Shown here: one piece after another, positions 32,390 to 51,544 of the stretch | Numbering within the stretch: the stretch's first letter is position 1 | Layout: the number at the start of each line of letters is the position of its first letter | DNA from: Euphorbia lathyris | Taxonomy: Eukaryota > Streptophyta > Magnoliopsida > Malpighiales > Euphorbiaceae | Direction of reading: 5' to 3' | NCBI RefSeq assembly: GCF_963576675.1 | Contig: NC_088918.1 | Span: 67,233,001-67,297,000 of the forward strand | Length of the DNA stretch: 64,000 nucleotides | Made by a program: the position numbers and the translations under genes | The notes under the pieces: generated by a model | Seen by the model: the letters and a program-made list of their open reading frames with translations, nothing else | Databases searched by the model: none | What the model was told of the DNA's origin: nothing

Positions 32390-35300
32390 ATGGACTTCTT
32401 TATTTGGAATGTTAGAGGTGCGGCGAGCAAGGCTACCCGCATTCATGTTAATGATCTCATTAAACAGTTTAACCCGTCTTGCTTTGTTCTTTTGGAGACC
32501 AAGGTTAGTGGGCCCAAAGCTGATGAGGTTGTTAAGAAGTTTATGAAATGGAAGTGTGTTAGATCGGAGGCTACTAGCCGAGCAGGGGGGATTTGGCTCT
32601 TTTGGAAGCCAAATCAAATCAATATTGATATAATAAGTATGGACAGTCAATTCATTCATAGTAAGGTGTGTTACCCTGGTAATAAACCTTTCTTTGTTTC
32701 TTTTGTTTATGCCGATCCTGTTTTGACTAATCGAAGAAGGCTGTGGGAGATTCTTCATTCTATTAGCTTAAATATGACTGAGGCGTGGTTGGTGGCCGGG
32801 GATTTTAATGATATTGCCCTTTTAAGTGATCAGAGAGGAGGGGGTAATCATTATGTGAACCGGTGCCTTAATCATAAGCATAGTATGGATATCTGCGGCC
32901 TTTCGGACCTGGGTGCTGCTGGCCACAAGTTTACCTGGAAAAGGAATAGTGTGTTTGTCCGGTTGGATAAGGTTTATGCTAATGTTGCTGCTATTTGTAG
33001 GTTTCCTGAGGTCAATGTGCTTAACCTCCCTTTTCGTCATTCGGATCACTGCCCCATCCTCATCAAAATGGTCAAAGGGAACCGGCTGAGAAGTAGTAGA
33101 CCTTTTAGGTATCTGGTTGCTTGGGATTCCCATCCGGATTTTAAGAGTTTTGTTAAAGATAATTGGCATCCTCAGTCTGATGTCCTTCTTGCAGCGGAGG
33201 AATTTAGAAGGAATGTGGTTGGCTGGAATAAGAATGTTTTTGGCCATATTATCATGAGGAAAAATAAGCTTTTAAGAAGGATGGAAGGCGTTCAACGTTG
33301 TTTGGAGACTCGCTTTGACCACAGCCTGAATGGTCATCTTAGATCCCTCTAGAACGAATTAGAAGCTTTCCTTAGACAGGAAGAGCTTCTTTGGTTCCAG
33401 AAATCAAGGAAGTCTTGGATTCAAGATGGTGACAGGAATACCAGGTTCTTTCACCTCTCAACGATTATCAGGAGGCAGAGGAACAGGATTGATGCTATCA
33501 AGGATACCAATGGTGAGTGGATTTTTGAGGAGGAAAACATTCGGCGCCTTGCCCTTGAGTTCTACCAAGATCTTTTCAGAGAAGAAGTGGTGGACTTGGA
33601 GAGTGCCCTTTCTAGTACCTCCTTTCCTCGTTTAAGGGAGGGTGCTATTAGAGATGCTTTCCATCCTGTTGACCTTAAGGAAATTGATCTGGCGTTCTCC
33701 AGCATTGGGTCCACTAAGGCGCCTGGGATAGATGGTATTCCTGCCAGTTTTTATCATAAACACTGGGACACTGTGAAAGAAGGCATTTATGACTTTGTGT
33801 TAGGTGTTTTTGGTGGTTCTAAAGATATCAGTTTGATTAATAGAACCCTCCTTGTTCTTATTCCTAAGGTCGAGAAGCCTTCCTTCTTCCTTCAGATGAG
33901 GCCTATCAGTCTTTGTAATGTGTTGTATAAAGCTATTACTAAGATTGTGGCTAATAGAATCCGGAAGATCCTTCCTGATATTATCAGCCAAAACCAAGGG
34001 AGCTTTGTTCCTGGTAGACAAATGATGGATAACATTGTTATTTCCCAGGAGGTTGTCCATTCTATGAAGATTAAGAAGGGTAAGAAAGGGATCGTGGCTC
34101 TTAAACTTGACCTGGAGAAAGCCTATGATAGACTGAACTGGAGCTTTCTTCTAGATAGCTTAGGTAAAGCTGGTATCCCGGATAACTGGAGGAATTTGAT
34201 AGAGAGGTGCATTTCTTCTCCAGTCTTCCAGGTGATGATCAATGGGGATATATCTGATGAGTTCTCTCCCTCTAGGGACATTCGTCAAGGGGATCCTATG
34301 AGCCCTTTCCTGTTTGTGATTGCCATGGAAAGATTGTCTCACATGTTCCAGGAGGCGGTGAGTAAGGGGACTTTCCATCCTGTTTCCATCAACAAACATT
34401 GTCCGTCTATTACCCACCTGTTCTTTGCTGACGACGTAATGCTATTCGTGGAGGGTAATGAGGAGCAAATTCAGGTGGTGATGGATATCCTTAATGGCTT
34501 TTGTGAGGCTTCTGGTCAGAAGATTAACATTCAAAAATCCCGCATGCTTTGCTCTAAGAATATGAGTAATAGCTTATGCAGAAGTCTGAGTGAGCTCTCT
34601 GGCATCCCCCTGACTCAATCGTTGGGGAAGTATCTTGGGGTCCCTCTTCATAGTGATAGGGTTTCCAAAGCCTCCTTTAAAGACATTTTGGACAAAACTA
34701 ACGGTTTGAGTGCTAGCTGGAAAGCTAATTCTCTTTCCCTTGCAGGTCGCCTTACTTTAATCCAATCTGTTAATTGTGCTGCTCCGAACCATATTATGCA
34801 AGCCTGTAAGCTTCCTGAGCCTGTTTTTAATGACCTTGATAAGATTAATCGTCGTTTTCTGTGGGGGGAGTCTGGTAATGGAAGGAAGGTTCACCTGGTT
34901 CCTTGGAAGGAGACTTGTCAGCCTAAATGCAGGGGGGGTCTTGGAATCAGGCAAGCTAAGGATAATAATAATAAAGTCCTTTTGATGAAACTTCTTTGGA
35001 GAATGTGGCAAAATCCCTCCTCTCTTTGGGTTCGTCTCCTTTGTGGCAAGTATCGGAAGGATAGAATTTTAGGAGGTCCGAAGGAGAGGGTTGTCAATTG
35101 TTCCTTCCTCTGGAAAGGGATTAGCGCGGTGTTTGATGAGTTCTGTTCGGGGGTTGGTCTGGAGGTGGGTAATGGTAAATCCACCAGTTTTTGGTATGAT
35201 ACCTGGGTTGGTGACAAACCTCTGATTGAAGTTTGCAGAACCCCTCCGCCTTATGATCTCCGTCCCTAGAAGGTTGCTGATGTGGTAGACTCGGAGGGTG

Positions 35301-36493
35301 ACTGGATCTGGTCTAAGTTCGACTCTTTCTTCAACCTGGAGACCCTCCTGAACATTAGGGGAGTGAAGGTTAGCAACCAAGAAGAGGACAAGGACAGACA
35401 TTGCTGGGCCTTAACGAATAATGGCATTTTCTCTTGTAAATCTGCCTATGAAGCTCTTTCCTCTTATAGGGCTGATCCCCCGGTGGAGACTTGGAAGTCC
35501 ATTTGGGCCCTCAAAGTCCCTTACCGTATCAGAAGTTTCCTGTGGCTGGGAGTTAAGGATAGGCTGCTTACTAATGCGGATAGACACAGAAGGCATTTGG
35601 CTGAGTCTGGTGCCTGTAGTAGATGCAGGGGTCATGTGGAAACCTTGTGCCATGCTTTGAGGGATTGCCCTAAGAGTAAGAAGATCTGGGAAGGGATTCT
35701 CCCTAGCCACATCCTGCCCTCTTTTATGGCTCATGCGAATGCTGACTGGTTCTCTGATGGAGTCAATGGGAAGTTGTTGGCTAATATGGAGCACGGTGAC
35801 ATTTTCTTCGTCATTATCTGTCACCAAATCTGGAAATGGAGGAACGAAGAGTTATTTTCTGAGAAGACTGTCCTTATTCCTGATTTACTTGGTTACTTCT
35901 CGGAAAAACTCTCTGTTATTACAAGGAGCTTTGAAGGGGAGCCCCTGGTTAGACCTGTCCCGGATAAAGTGGTCCAGTTAGTTGGTTGGATTAAGCCTAG
36001 AGAAGGGTTTGTGAAGTTGAACTCGGATGGCTCTTGCCTAAGCAATGGTAGAATTGCTGCTGGGGGAGTTCTTCGGGATGCTGGCGGCGCTTGGCTGGCT
36101 GGGTTCACCCATAACTTGGGGACGGGCTCTTCCTTTACTGCGGAGCTCTGGGGAATCCTGTCGGGAGTTAAATTGGCCATTCGTATGGGTATTAAAAGGC
36201 TTTTGGTGGATTCTGATAATTTGGAGGCGATCAACAAGATTTCTGATGGCCAAGCTGTTGGTCTGAAGAACCAGAATCTTATCAAGGCTATTTTGAGGCT
36301 TCGTCCTGCCTTTGAGGTTCTTAGCTTCTCCCATATCTTTAGGGAGCAAAACCGCGTGGCGGATCGCTTGGCAGTTGCTGGGCATGGGGGGATTTTAGGT
36401 GTTTCTACCCTTTCTGTTCCCCCTTCTTTTTTGTTACCCATCCTTCTCGAGGATAGGGTTGGGGTCAGCCATCCTAGACTGATCCCGGGCTAG
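32390..36493 (+). pseudogene. LINE ORF2: endonuclease, reverse transcriptase, RNase H
   Basis: From ATG 32390 ('MDFFIWNVRG') a single frame of 1367 codons runs to TAG 36491-36493 and is broken only by TAG at 33350-33352 and 35267-35269. Domains in order: apurinic endonuclease (to about 33070, 'GDFND', 'HSDHCPI'); reverse transcriptase (about 33690-34600, 'TKAPGIDGIPASFYHKHW', 'FADDVMLF' catalytic box); zf-RVT region (about 35450-35700, Cys/His-rich 'CSRCRGHVETLCHALRDC'); RNase H (about 36000-36390, 'LNSDGSC', 'AELWGI', 'DSDN'). The sister copy has glutamine at the position of the first stop. No frameshift, so decay looks recent. Confidence 0.93.
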
Positions 36494-36540
36494 GTTCTTG
36501 TTGTTTGTTTTTTTTTTCCTGTCTACCAAAAAAAAAAAAA

Positions 36541-36554
36541 AGGAGGGGATGGAA
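36541..36554. repeat. LINE target-site duplication, right
   Basis: AGGAGGGGATGGAA, same as 30177-30190. Confidence 0.93.
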
Positions 36555-37378
36555 ATGTTTTTGGTCCATTAATTCAAAAATTAATTTTTTTATCAATAAA
36601 GTATTAAGTTTATAAATTAATTTGAGTTAAAGAGAGTTAAATCGCAATTGTAACCATAGTATAAAAAAGTTAAAAATTAATATATTAAATTAATTATATT
36701 AATTAGAGTCATGAAACTCAACATTTTCAGAAATGGAAGAGATTCAAATAATAATTAATTAACATTTTACTAACAATTTATCGATCTTATGATATTTCAT
36801 TTTCATCTGTTCATTTTCTTAACATTCAGAGGCAGAGGCAAATTTTGTACTATAGACTAGAGTTACTAATTATTGAAATGTTAAGAGGCAAATAATCATT
36901 TTCAAACATCAAGCCCTTAAAAAGGAAAAATAAATAATTATTAACAACTTACCAAATTAATATTGAAACTCAACTCTTCATAACCAAATGAACATTCATA
37001 TATATAGAAAACGAGAATTGATCTGTGATGTCCTAAAAATCCTGTAATTAAGCTGAGCCATCAAACTGCAAAATAAAATAAAATTCATATATGTATATGA
37101 TGTTGAGTTACAAAAACATCCATAAAGATGTGAGTAAGGAATCCAATCATCTGGATTTAATTCACTCTGATAATTTGTGCAACGAATAAATGACATTTTA
37201 TCACATTTATTGATAATTGCTTTGATTTTATTTTTGTGTATTTGATGAAAAAAGTGATGATATTGATAATAAGATATCTACTGAATTGTTGTTACTATTA
37301 TGCTTAATCCCATTGTTGTCTCTCATTCGGGAGGGGAAGGGAGAGGAGGAATTTGTTGATAATATGTTAGGTCCTTAA
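36555..37378. other. AT-rich intergenic stretch
   Basis: No gene, repeat or RNA that I can support. Confidence 0.5.
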
Positions 37379-37392
37379 TAGAGTCCCCAAAT

Positions 37393-37620
37393 TTGGGAAC
37401 TAGATAACACGTATTCGATCACTTCTTTCGTCTAACGACTGTTACTCAGTCAAATGGATCCGGAAGCAAGCTAACAGGACGGCTCACGCCATGGCTCGGT
37501 CTTCTCGTTTTAATACTTACTCTTTATTTTTTAATTCATTAACGAGTTTTATTTCTGTTCCTATATTTATATTACCGTAATTTGGCTCATTAATTCATTC
37601 ATTCTTTGATTAAAAAAAAA
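37393..37620 (+). mobile_element. short retroposed sequence with poly(A) tail
   Basis: A 228-bp insertion ends in nine A and is flanked by a perfect 14-bp duplication TAGAGTCCCCAAAT (37379-37392, 37621-37634). This is the signature of L1-type target-primed insertion. The source is not recognised: it could be a SINE, a 5'-truncated LINE end or a processed RNA copy. A weak B-box-like 'TATTCGATCAC' is present near the start, but no A-box is convincing. Confidence 0.85.
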
Positions 37621-37929
37621 TAGAGTCCCCAAATCTAAGAGCAAAAATACCTTCTTATAAGATTCTGAGAAATAGACCAACAAACTTATCTTATTTTAAA
37701 ACTTTGGATTGTTTGACATCTATTAGAATTTCTAATCCTAAAAGAATCAAACTTAGTAGTAGGGCATATGAATATGTTGTGAACCCTAAAGTATATAGGT
37801 TTTATTCACATGTTGCCTTTTTTTTTATATATATATATAAAAGAAACACTTGCATTAACATAAAAAATTACAATCATTTTGAATACGAGATAAAACATAT
37901 AAAGGGCAATCCTCAATAAGAATTTCTAC

Positions 37930-38368
37930 ATATGAAAGAGAAATAGCTCAGACTGTCAGGTTATGTGCAACCATATTCGATTGGCGCCTTTCATGAATAA
38001 AATCAATATGAGAATAACTTTATCTCTTCAAGAATATCATTAACAAGCACACCCATCCAGTTATGAATAATTTCTTATTTGCAAAGAAGACGAATAGCCG
38101 ATAGAGAATCTGATGCAATCTGAACTGAATTAAACACAGCTTCCCGAATAATACGAATTGATTATAATATTGCTAATAATTCTGCATGCAAGGCAGACAT
38201 AACCACACCCAAAGGTCTTCCACCTGATAGTGCTACATAACCTGCAGAATCAGGAACAACTAAAGCAAAAGTGCCCTTGTTAGACATGCAAGAGTAAGTT
38301 GCATCACAATTAAGTTTATATTGGTTGATCCTTGAACTTAATTCACAAGTTGTGATTGGTGGAGTCAT
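37930..38368 (-). pseudogene. RNase H-like (RVT_3) gene fragment
   Basis: On the reverse strand, 'KLNCDATYS', 'GTFALVVPDSAGYVALSGG' and 'ALHAELLAIL' are the first RNase H blocks with acidic active-site residues. Stops and frame breaks follow, with recognisable fragments of the rest ('NDILEEI') down to about 37930. The sequence is diverged from the LINE RNase H in this window. Likely a relic of a LINE or of a plant RNase H-like gene. Confidence 0.65.
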
Positions 38369-38768
38369 CGTTGTTGGTTTATCTATATAAGTACCAAGAG
38401 CTCCTTTAGCAAGATTGAGAGGTTAAGTTGATTCATGTGTAGCGAGAAAGGAACTCTAGTACGGATTCGATGACTAATTACATAGGATCTTATACAAACA
38501 TTCCATTTTGTGGTTCTAATCTTCCCCGGACAATTAGTAGGAGTTTTTTTCTTTTTCTCTTGTTTTCCTTTTGGGTCTCCACAAAAAAAAAAAGTGAAAC
38601 ATTTTAGCACAAATTACACAAAAACTAACATTTAAGAGTCTAACAGTGACTTGTATATGCTCTGAACTTATTTATTAAAAGCGTTATTGGCAATATCGCC
38701 TAATTGAAGAATGAAGCTTTCTTAAACTTAAGCTCTGAATCAAATTCGAAATCAGCAGATCAAAAATC

Positions 38769-42887
<4,119 letters not shown>

Positions 42888-43271
42888 ATTTCTACACTTG
42901 TAACCTGGTTTTGTTTTCTGCAATAATTTGTATTCTGAACCACAAATCATCTCATATATATATCTATATATATATAGAAAAGACATCACTTAGAGCAGCA
43001 ACCTTCTTAGATCCACCATGATGAGGAGTTTCATGTATTGCTTGTATTGTAAGATAATGAGCTCAAGGATGCTTGGTTAATTCAAATTAGACTCCAAAAT
43101 TGTTTAATTAGTTCAGTTTGCTACTAATAATGGATTACTTCCATCAAATGTTACCTTAGTAATGGATTTTGAGTTGTTTTATTGGACTATGAAAATGTGC
43201 CACCTTTGTGATTTGTGATTAGGATTTGCTGCTCTTGAGATTTTGAGATGCTGTATTTTCATATAATAAAG
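42888..43271 (+). other. 3'-UTR and downstream flank of ICDH
   Basis: Contains a TA-rich microsatellite near 42955-42980 and no other feature I can support. Confidence 0.4.
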
Positions 43272-43735
43272 GGATAAGGTGCAAAAATACTCCAACGTTT
43301 ACCATCGGGAGCAATTTTATCCCTAATGTCTAAAATGGTACAATTTTACATCTAACATTGTTAAGTTGGGTTAATTTCAGACATTATTATAAAACACAGA
43401 TAATTCTGCATCAATTGCTTGAGTTTAAAAAAAAAAAATCACATTTTTTGTGATCTAATAATAGAATTGAAGGTTAATATTTATAATTTCGGTGAACTAT
43501 TTTGAATTTTTTTTGTCCAATTCGTACAAAACACGGTATATTTTTTAATTTTTTTAAAATGTTTTCACGTCTAATCATATGTGTATGATCTGTTACCGAT
43601 GAGTGATGAAATGACTTGACAATGTTAGGGGTAAATTGTTCTTAGTTGCCAATATTAAGATAAAATTATATCATTTTAAACATTAGAGGTAAAATTGCTT
43701 CTGGTTGTAAACTTCTGGTTTTTTACATTTAAGTG
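43272..43735. mobile_element. MITE with long inverted repeats
   Basis: The arms are 'CAACGTTTACCATCGGGAGC' and, complemented from the right, 'GAAGTTTACAACCAGAAGC', followed by 'AATTTTA[T/C]C[C/T]CTAATG' in both. It is non-coding. The ends are approximate and no target duplication was seen. Confidence 0.6.
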
Positions 43736-44735
43736 TATTGGATAACTTAGATTTCGATTTGGGGTACAATCTCAGCATCTGCAGAAGCTGCTTGAAACCT
43801 TCCCTCTCACTGATTCATATCCACTATTAAACATGGTGAAAATTATTTAATGGAATGTAAAATATTAAGTGTAAGTAGTATATTTTACAATTAAATATTC
43901 CTCAAAATTTAATAATTTATTAAGGGATTATTTGGTGTATTTGTTTTTTTTTTTTGTTTGCTGTCGGAAAAATAGGTATTTTTGTTGTTGGAAAAAGTTG
44001 TTTTTTAACAACAGTATTTCTTTAACCAAACATGAGGGTGATAATGCAATAACAGTTTTAAAACTCGTAAACGAAAATTTCTTTACTTGAAACTTTAAAT
44101 TCGTTTTTTTAAATAAGTAAAAGTGCAATTGTTCCTATTTCTGATTTAAATTTTAGTGTCTTATTATTAGTGCTAAGAAAGCAATATTGTGAAAATGGTA
44201 TTACACATTTACTGATTTATTTATTTTTTGTTAAATATTGACTTCTTAAACTGATATATAAAAATATATTATGTTAAAATTGATAACTTGAGCAATTTTT
44301 TATTTGTGAAATTTAATAGTTATGATTTATTTCACCAAATTTAAATTGGTTTATAAATATTAAAATTATTATGTTTTTGTATTAACTTGACTAAATAATC
44401 TAAATTTATTATAGATTTCAACTAGATGCAAACCGATCATCCATTCATGATAAGAGATTCGTCTTAACAGGGATGATAATCTCCATCTACATGAGAATTT
44501 TTAAAATAATATATTTTTAAATGTATTAATATAATTTTTACATTTGATGATTTGTAGCTGACATGAATTATTACATGTTTTTAATTTGTGAAAAATACAA
44601 AAATAAATCTTGTAATTTGGTCCATTTATAAATATAACATATGTGGTTTAAAAGTTTATAAACAGATACCTTGAAGTTGATTCCGTTAGTAATTAGAGGA
44701 AAAATGTGTAACAATATTAAGCCTATTAAAAATTA
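43736..44735. other. AT-rich intergenic stretch
   Basis: No gene. The reverse frame at 43928-44128 is low-complexity Lys/Phe-rich sequence, and near 43940-44030 are poorly conserved inverted pieces. Confidence 0.45.
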
Positions 44736-45356
44736 GGGTAAATTCTAAAAAAATCCGCTGTGGTTTCATGTATTTCACAAAAAACTCTCGTGGTTTATTT
44801 TTACCAAAAAAAAAAGGAGCGTGGTTTACGCCGTTACCCGAAAAACAGAAAATTGCTTAACACCATTAAAAAAGCTGATGTGGCGCAGGGGTAAAATTCG
44901 AAAATCGAATTTTTTTCCCTCTCTCTCTCCTCCTTCTTCTTCTCTCCTTCTTCTTCTTCATCTTCTTCCTTCTTCTCTCCTCTTCCTCCTCCTTCTTCTT
45001 CTTCTTCTTCTTCTTCCTCCTTTTTTTTCTTTTTTCTTGGGAATTTTCCAGAAATCTGGAAAATTTCCATATTTCCGACGGCTGGAAATTTCCAGATTTC
45101 TGGAGTATCGGAAATTAAAAAAAGAAATAGAAGAAAAAAAAGAAAAAAAAAGAAGAAGGAGAAAGGAGAGAGGGAAAAAAAAAATTCGATTGTTCAATTT
45201 TACCCCTGTACCACGTCAGCTTTTTAACGGTGTTAAACCATTTTCCGTTTTTCGGGTAACGGCGTAAGCCACACTCCTTTTTTTTTTGTAAAAACAAACC
45301 ACAGGGGTTTTTTTGTGAAATACATGAAACCGTAGGGGATTTTTTTGGAATTTACC
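44736..45356. mobile_element. foldback element B with polypyrimidine/polypurine arms
   Basis: Same family as 20784-21898, about half the length: GGGTAAATTC end, 'CGTGGTTTACGCCGTTACCC', a (CTT)n arm, a CCAGAAATCTGG core, a short (GAA)n arm and the inverted outer arm. The right end has lost one base of the terminal CCC. No clear duplication remains. Confidence 0.85.
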
Positions 45357-45762
45357 ATTGAATTAATTATTTTGTTGATGAAAAATTATGTGTTAGAGGT
45401 GCTCTGAAGATGAGAAAAGTTATTCCAACATTGCAGAAAACCCGTTCATATTGGCACCTTGGCAGGATGAATCCGTTTCATGGACTATGAAATTATTTAC
45501 CATATTATAATATTGCTATTTATTTATTTTTAAAATGAAAGAGGTGAAATAAAGGAGATGTAGGTAGGTTGACATTCTTAATGAAAAATCTCACCCCTAA
45601 ACCAGAATATTATTAATTAAAACAAAAGATAACAAACATAGTTTTTTTAATTCATTAAAAGGATATAGAAATTACACATTTCATACTGTAAAATAAAATG
45701 ACACAATTACTGTGTGTTCATTTTCTTGTTCATGAACTCGAACTCGTCTTTTAGAGAAGATG

Positions 45763-48583
<2,821 letters not shown>

Positions 48584-48593
48584 GGTATGCTTT

Positions 48594-48783
48594 TGCTCTA
48601 AACAAAAAAGCTTAACTTCTTTTCATTTAGTATCCCTCTCTTCTGTTCTTGCTTTTTATAATACTCCACCAATTAGGAGAGTTGTTATTGCTCTAAACAA
48701 AAAAGTTTAACTTCTTTTCATTTGGTATCCCTCTCTTCTGTTCTTGCTTTTTATAATACTCCACCAATTAGGAGAGTTGTTAT
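48594..48783 (-). promoter_or_regulatory. 95-bp tandem duplication over the P450 core promoter
   Basis: Two units, 48594-48688 and 48689-48783, differ at two bases. Each holds, on the reverse strand, a TATAAAAA box (48653-48660 and 48748-48755). The proximal box lies about 70 bases from the ATG at 48583, so a 5'-UTR of roughly 40 bases would follow if it is used. Confidence 0.8.
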
Positions 48784-49618
48784 CTATTATATTCCTTACC
48801 TTTTCTGCATAGATTTAAAAATAATAATAATAAATGAATTTCCTTTTCCAACTTTAACTAAACATTTTCAAAAGAAAAGAATGAATAAATATTTTTATTT
48901 TCACTATCTTTTTATGGAATCAGATCCCCTCCTATTGAATTAAAATAGGAAAGGTTTTGTTCCTGAAATCTCAACCCTTCATGCATATTAAGGGCTGAGA
49001 TTTTTTTTTTTTTTAAAGAAAAGAAGATTTTATTTAATTATAATTAAGTGTTTACGTAATTCTTCCAACTAAAAGATCTAGCAGTTTTTTTTTTTTACCA
49101 AAGTCTCTCATTTATCCTTCTTCCCATTAATTAATTATTTTACTTTTTTATCTTAAAAGTTAAAAAGACTAAATAATTAAATAAAAGAAGTCTTACTTAA
49201 TTAGGTTTCTTTTGATAATTGAAGTCTGAAACCACAGTCATATTCAGATCAATTAGCTTCTTTGAGATGATCAATGAAGGATTATGCTCTCCAATGACCG
49301 AATCTCATGAAGGATTATTCTCTCCATTAATTGAATATCATTATATTTATTATTTTGCTGAATATTTGTTTCAAAAAACCAACCATTATTTCGTCTATAA
49401 TTGTGCTTTTGAGTGATTATACAAGATGCCCTGTATAACTTGTTAATTGAATAATTGAATTGACTAGAGATAGAAATCAATTGATTTTTTTTACTAATTA
49501 TCAATTTAAATGTATTTAGATTTATGGATTCCTTACTCAGTTTAATGCTTCAGTTTTGTAGAATTTGATTAGTTGGTGAGAGACTATATTTTTCATTTGG
49601 GTAATGCCTTTAATTTTA
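48784..49618. other. intergenic stretch upstream of the P450
   Basis: AT-rich. Contains the sequence TGAAGGATTATxCTCTCCA twice near 49280 and 49310, a short local duplication. No gene is seen. Confidence 0.45.
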
Positions 49619-50226
49619 GGGTAAATTCCAAAAAAAAATCCTCTGTCGTTTGTTTTTACTAAAAAAAAAAAGAGCGTGGTTTACGCTGTTAACCGAAAAA
49701 CGGAAAATAGCTTAACACCGTTAAAAAGTTGACGTGGCACAGGGGTAAAATTGAAAAATCGAATTTTTTTATTTTTTCTCTCTCTCTCCTCCTTCTTCCT
49801 TCTTCCTTCTTCTTCTTCTTCTTCTCTCCTTCTTCTTCTTCCTCCTTCTTCTTCTTTTTTTCTTCTATTTTTTTTTAATTTCCGATACTCCGGAAATTTC
49901 CAGATTTCTGAAACTTAAAAAAAAAAAGAAGGAATAAGAAGAAGAAGGAGGAGGAGGAGGAGAGAAGAAGAAGAAGAAGAAGAAGAAGAAGGAGGAGGAT
50001 GAGGAGGAAGAAGAGGAAGAAGGAGGAGAGAGCGAGGGAAAAAAATATAAAAAATTCAATTTTCTAATTTTACCTCTGTGCCACGTCAGCTTTTTAATGG
50101 TGTTAAGTCATTTTTCGTTTTTCGGGTAACGACGTAAACCACACTCTTTTTTTCTGGTAAAAACAAACCACAGAGATTTTTTGTGAAATACATGAAACCA
50201 GATGGAGATTTTTTTGGAATTTATCC
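49619..50226. mobile_element. foldback element C with polypyrimidine/polypurine arms
   Basis: Third copy of the family: GGGTAAATTCC left end, 'GCACAGGGGTAAAATT', a (CTT)n arm, a CCAGATTTC core, a (GAA/GAG)n arm and the inverted right arm ending GGAATTTATCC (one base changed). The flanking 9 bases do not match well. Confidence 0.85.
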
Positions 50227-51481
50227 TAAAAATTATGAGGTGACAATTTTTGGTCAAAAGACTAAGAGGGTATTTTTATCTTTTTACTTCTTTTCTCTCT
50301 CTATCTTTCGTTCTTCTACTTTCTTCACAATCCCTAACCATCATCCAGTCACTTTACGAAGAAGATTGACTCTATTTTTCAGGCATCGTCTTATCAGTTT
50401 CCAGCTAAATCATAGTGCACAAATTTGTTGTTAGGTCAATTTACATGTTGCAACCAATTTGTGGTTAGGTCAATTTACATGTTGTATTGTAGCCACATGT
50501 ATGTCACCACATTAGGCTCACATCCAAAGTCAGGCCTAACCGATCTCTTTTGTAGTTAGGTCAATTTACATGATATAGCCATATGACACATCCAAATTCT
50601 GACATAGCGGTAAGTTTTCCTATGATCACATTACACATCTAAGGTTAATATAAAAATATTCTTTTGTAGTTTAGTTAATTTACAAAGTTAGACCTTGTAT
50701 TTTGAGTAATTTGCAAAATTAGTTTTTCTAATCGCCCGAGATCGATCTCTTTTGGAGTAAATAATTACTACCAGGAATTTTCACATGTACCTTAATGAGC
50801 AAGTGAATTTGCTCATTCACCGTTAGATATAGGTTTATTAAATCTAAGCCTCAGGATGCTTTGAATCTCCACCTTAGGGTTCTAATAAGCCTAGATCTAA
50901 CGGTGAATGAGCAAATTCTACATACTCATTAAGGTGCATGTGATCAAGACTGTCGTTACTACACTAATTTTTGACCGAATGGCTGAGTTTGTAAACCACT
51001 TAAAGCATAGAATTACTGTTTGTAAACTTTTAAATCATAAAGACTGTTGTTGCAAATTAGCCAAACCACAAAGCTTATTTTTATATTTTTTTTCAAAATA
51101 AAATAAACTATAGGGATCAGTGGCGAAGCCAGGAATCGACACCTGGAGGTTAATTTTAGTCCGACTATTGGGAGTAATTTTTCGAAGTCCATCCCGTTAG
51201 GGCTAAGAAATTTTTTTAAGCTTCCAGCACACTAAAACTTTATCGTTTTGGTATGTTGGCTAAACATTATAATATTTTCACATTTTTTTTTATTTTTAGC
51301 TATAATTTTTTTATAATTTTCATAAAATTTAATTTAGAAATTAAGTTAATTGATTTTTTTTTTTATAGAAAATAGATAATAAATTTTTAAAAAAGAGATA
51401 TAATAAAAATAAATTTAAATAAAACAATAAAGAGCACCATTAAAAAAATAAATTTCAAATAAAACAAAAAATAAATTTAAT
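50227..51481. other. intergenic stretch with a small MITE
   Basis: No gene. Repeated 'TTAGGTCAATTTACATG' motifs lie near 50430-50570. A 161-bp inverted repeat (50782-50942) is listed separately. At 51120-51230 is a block starting AGTGGCGAAGCCAGG, a motif of common plant repeats. Confidence 0.45.
50782..50942. repeat. 161-bp inverted-repeat MITE
   Basis: The arms CACATGTACCTTAATGAG / CTCATTAAGGTGCATGTG and AATTTGCTCATTCACCGTTA / TAACGGTGAATGAGCAAATT form a near-perfect hairpin. Confidence 0.8.
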
Positions 51482-51482
51482 G

Positions 51483-51544
51483 TGTTTGAACCATGACCGC
51501 TCACCTTAAAACAAGAATCTTAAACCAACTCAACGCGCCAAAGA
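51483..51544 (-). repeat. degenerate tRNA-like segment
   Basis: On the reverse strand there is an A-box-like 'GTTGAGTTGGTTTAAGA' and a B-box-like 'GGTTCAAACAC', but no acceptor stem closes. It is probably part of a dispersed repeat and not a gene. Confidence 0.35.

Larger units (their letters stand above)
30191..36540 (+). mobile_element. L1-type LINE, nearly complete
   Basis: A 6.35-kb retroelement has two ORFs and a 3' poly(A), and is flanked by a 14-bp duplication AGGAGGGGATGGAA (30177-30190, 36541-36554). ORF1 is intact. ORF2 is one frame with two in-frame TAG stops and no frameshift. The 5' untranslated part before ORF1 is only about 40 bases, so slight 5' truncation is possible. Related to the reverse fragment at 13012-15000. 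Confidence 0.95.

Noticed and set aside
51483..51544. A second tRNA gene
   Set aside because: A- and B-box-like motifs are present but no acceptor or anticodon stem forms.
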